DNA from: Ephemerocybe angulata
Taxonomy: Eukaryota; Basidiomycota; Agaricomycetes; Agaricales; Psathyrellaceae
Length of the DNA: 64,000 nucleotides
Reading direction: 5' to 3'
Assembly (NCBI GenBank): GCA_013368325.1
Contig: JAACJK010000222.1
Location: 124,001 to 188,000, forward strand
The translations under genes and the position numbers were made by a program. The stretch's first letter is position 1. Each line of letters starts with the position of its first letter. Shown one piece after another: positions 59,823-64,000 of this stretch. The notes under the pieces were generated by a model, which made no database searches, was not told the DNA's origin, and was given only the letters and a program-made list of their open reading frames with translations.

Positions 59823-61995
59823 TCAAGAAGCGGGAGCCAAAGCCTTCTGCAAGGCGCGTGTCGCATAGTATCGCACATCGGCATCGGAATCAGTCTTCTG
59901 TCTTTCCAACGCAGGCACAACCCATTCTTGAACGAAGCTCAGGCCTTCTGGTGTCTTGGCGAGGGTCACACCGATGACTTCCAGAGCCTTTGCGACGTTG
60001 AATCGAATGTTGGGAATTGGGTCCTTCGACAGTTCCAAGATGGGTCCGATTATCTCAGACCGGATGATGTCGAGGTTTAATGAAGGTGCAATTGTCTAAG
60101 CAATCGATGCCAGTGAGAAGTACGTTCGGTTCGGAGGGAGCAAGCACTCACAGCGATTGCTTGCACGGTGGTCATTCGGAAAAGGTAGTTGGTATGAGAA
60201 CCCATGCCCATGATCTTGGGAACAATGGCAGTCTTTGCCCATTCGACGCCGAAGACATCAGTCAACTTCTTGAGATTGACAGTTGCAGACTCTCGAATGC
60301 TGTAGACGGTATCCCCCAACCATGACATGCAGAGATTGCCCAACTGTTCGTCGAACATAGGCTTCCCCAGCTGATTTGCCAACAAGGGGATGTATTCGAT
60401 AATGGCCTGTCTAACACGCCACGACTTGTCCTCGGCGAGCTCCATGATGGCAGGAAGCAGGCTATCCGAGAGCAACTCGATGCCGATAACTAACATCTGT
60501 ATCAATACCAGGATTGTCAAATTGATGTTCGAAAAGCTCACCTCCATTCACTGTTTCAAGTTTGCTGATGATGTTCAATCGGACTTCAGGGAAATCATCT
60601 TTTAAGAGATGCAGGAAGAGGGGAAGGAGATGCTCGATCGTCGCTTCCTTTCCAAGGAGAGGGGTGACTCCACTGATTTCCTTGCCGAGTGCAGCACGGA
60701 CATGTTGCGACGAGTCTTGAGAGAGCTCTCGAACACAGGGTATAATTCGAGCGAGGATAACCTCCTTCTCGAGCTGGCTTGAGAAACCTTTCAAGGAGTG
60801 AGCTCAACGTCAATGTATCCTAGATACAGAAGTTGGAACGTACCGGGTATTTGGCTGGCAGCTGCCGTGCGTACTTCCGCCTCATTGTCTTTCAAGAGGT
60901 TTACGAAGAGACCAACTAGTTCCTCGCGAACGATATCCTTTCCAACTGCTTCGGCGAGCTGAACAAGACATCAGGCTTTGGAGCGGAGCGGAATGCACAC
61001 GCTTGGGTATCTCACCTCATTAAAGTGCGTCGCAGCCATATACCTCACTCTCCAGCTCTTGTCGCCGACGCTCTGTTTGATCTGCTTGAGAAGATGCTCT
61101 TTGACTTCAGCGGGTGTTATTCTTTTGGCGATAGCAATCAGATCCTCGATGGTCAGGAGCCTGACCGAGTCTTGGTCGTCTGACTGAAGGCGTCGGTAGA
61201 TCGGAAGACCATCAGAGAGCAGGTGTTGCTGAGCGAATTTTCCTAGGAGTGGCTAACGGCGAGCGAGCCTTAGTTCATGTCCCCGAAGGTGACAAAATAG
61301 GAGACTTACTCCAAGGGCCTTGGCGGCGGCACGTCGCACCATAGGTGTGTCGTCTGACCCAAGGGCAAAGAACCCCTTTCGAAGATCATCCTGAATGGCA
61401 GGGGAGACCTTGTCGTATACGGCTGCGTAAAGAGCGGCGGAGGATGTGCGAGATGTAAACCATTCTCCTTGTGAGAGGCGCTTGACAAGAGGAATGTAGT
61501 ATTCTTCGATCTGTGATTGAGATAGGACGGCGGCAATCTTCGAAATGGACTCTGCTGCCTATATTGTGGGTTCGCACTTTCGATAAGGTGGTAAAGGAAG
61601 GATTGCTTCAAAAACCTACCTTATCCCGGACAAGGGTTTCCTCGACCGCCGAAAGATTTTCGAGTGGTCCGAGAAGAATGTGGGCGTGCTCCTTTCCTCC
61701 AATGTACTCTTCAAAGTTTCGGCCCAACTCTTCGGCAAGAGCTAACAGAACTTCGTCTTCATCGTCCACGGAATCTTGGAGGAACGGAATGAGTTCATCT
61801 CGGGCGCGATCAGGGCCAAGCGCCAACGCGATGGTTGGGACGCTGTGGATGGCATTCAACCGCAACTGAACATCTTCAGAACGCAATTCGTCCATCAGGA
61901 TGGCAATTGGGGCGATCTGAAGAGGCTGGACATGAGCATTTATCAATCGAAAGCGCGTCCGCACTGACATCTTCGACGGGATATCCTGGGTCCAT
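59823..61995 (-). CDS. TPD3: PP2A scaffolding subunit A (PR65/Tpd3)
   Basis: HEAT-repeat scaffold that holds the PP2A catalytic and regulatory B subunits. Exons in gene order are 61969-61995, 61620-61925, 61310-61558, 61016-61252, 60844-60958, 60542-60787, 60152-60489 and 59823-60095, giving 596 residues (animal PR65 is 589). Repeats are visible throughout: [96 protein letters not shown] and [17 protein letters not shown]. Each is a helical hairpin with the usual Asp/Arg ladder. The short first exon (MDPGYPVED) joins in frame to the first repeat. It is divergent from the mutarotase gene, with 508 bp between starts and a CACGTG at 62193-62198. Confidence 0.95.
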
Positions 61996-62192
61996 GATGA
62001 GCGTTCTGTGGCCTCGATTGCAAGTTGTTAGAGGTTTGAGGGTTTCCAAAGGATATTTAAACAGGAACTATGCAGATATCTCTGTTCAGAGGGAGTATTT
62101 CAGAAGAATTGAACCCGGGATGTGAAAGATGGAGGAGAAGTTAAGTTGCAAGGGCTAAGAGAGCTTGAACAGGAACAGCAGCTTGTCTGGGG

Positions 62193-62198
62193 CACGTG
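62193..62198. promoter_or_regulatory. CACGTG palindrome between PP2A-A and the mutarotase gene
   Basis: GGCACGTGTC lies in the 508-bp divergent gap, 197 bp before the PP2A-A start and 305 bp before the mutarotase start. It is a bHLH-type core. Function is inferred. Confidence 0.35.
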
Positions 62199-62503
62199 TC
62201 TGATTGCCATCGTAAACGCCTGCCGTCCCATCATGTCAGCGCGAGGTTGCCTTTCTCCAGGTTGCAAGTCCCGTTCAATTTATTCGAATCTTCCAAAGGG
62301 TACCCAGAGCTCAGCTCACAATAGCGGTCGGATTCAACGACAAGGCACTGAGGGGATGGCATTCTTGAACTTTGAATATCCTGTTGCTTGGTCTCCCCGT
62401 GACTGATGTTATGTATGTCGTCACTGTCAGTGTGGTCCACCGCCCGGTCCCAGCTTCCGTTTCTTCCTCCTATTTTCAACCACCATACTATAGTACTCCG
62501 CAA

Positions 62504-63543
<1,040 letters not shown>

Positions 63544-64000
63544 AGGCTGCGCAGGCTTAGTAGATACACATAATGAAATATGCTCCATACTCGCAGCTTA
63601 GAGTCTGTAGCTGTGGCACAGGACGGTGGCAACTTGCAGTTCTTGAGGCTGGCCCGGTGTCTGCCCCTATCTTTAGCGCGTCACGCGGCAAGAACTAACG
63701 TTACATAATACATGCGTCATGATCAATATTTCTATATTCGACCCTAGATGTCTCACGGTACCTCTCTTTCTTCTCTACTTTGACCTGTGAGTAACTGCAA
63801 GCTTCATGAGGCACCCAGATACAGGAGAGGACACCCATTGAAAGGAGAATATATGTCTACTGGAACCACGTTCAGCAATACCGCGTCTCAAGGAGCTAAA
63901 TTTCGCGTTTCCTTAAATCAAATCGATTATACAGTGTCACCTCCGGGACCGTTGGATAATTCCGACCTCCCAGCAGTTCCTGTTATACGGATATACGGGA
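63544..64000. other. Right-edge non-coding stretch
   Basis: About 460 bases after the mutarotase stop. I see no coding frame or motif to report. Confidence 0.4.

Overview
This is nuclear DNA from a filamentous basidiomycete, most likely an Agaricomycete. Genes are dense, on both strands, and split by many 40-70 nt introns with GT(A/G)NGT donors, CTNAC-like branch points and YAG acceptors. It also carries a PriA-type cysteine-rich secreted protein, known from mushroom-forming fungi, and the VPS13 amino terminus reads MWWLDPGKE. Exon joins below were built by hand by requiring GT-AG borders and an unbroken frame. All codon totals close exactly except VPS13, which was only partly joined.

Layout. 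1-1338 (-): multi-pass membrane protein, cut by the left edge. 1593-5467 (+): INCENP, the chromosomal passenger scaffold. 5777-8216 (+): DCP2 mRNA decapping enzyme. About 2.7 kb without a recognisable gene follows. 10886-12276 (+): ribose-phosphate pyrophosphokinase. 12537-15975 (+): RCK/Ime2-like kinase. 17374-18437 (-): complex I subunit NDUFS6. 18738-21851 (-): HSP104 disaggregase. 22056-23838 (-): unknown 549-residue protein, divergent by 190 bp from a NIPA-type transporter at 24029-26366 (+). 27841-32131 (+): DENN-domain protein, converging on VPS13 at 32458-43920 (-). 45065-45807 (+): unrecognised 151-residue protein built from six short exons. 46429-47679 (+): ELO fatty-acid elongase. 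48376-51497 (+): PH-C2-RasGAP protein, converging on AP-2 alpha adaptin at 51690-55042 (-). 55326-56089 (+): small membrane protein. 56316-57181 (-): secreted protein. 58152-58910 (-): PriA-like secreted protein. 59823-61995 (-): PP2A scaffold subunit A. 62504-63543 (+): hexose-6-phosphate mutarotase.

The genes are mostly housekeeping and do not form a pathway cluster. Loose themes are membrane traffic and lipid transfer (DENN, VPS13, AP-2 alpha, ELO), cell-cycle and signalling control (INCENP, RCK kinase, RasGAP, PP2A-A) and an adjacent pair of secreted proteins. The most striking signal is in gene architecture. The PRPP synthetase frame closes only if a one-nucleotide exon is spliced between two ordinary introns. 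NDUFS6 uses a six-nucleotide exon inside its zinc site. VPS13 shows an apparent one-base shortfall in a homopolymer. A CACGTG palindrome recurs in promoter positions.
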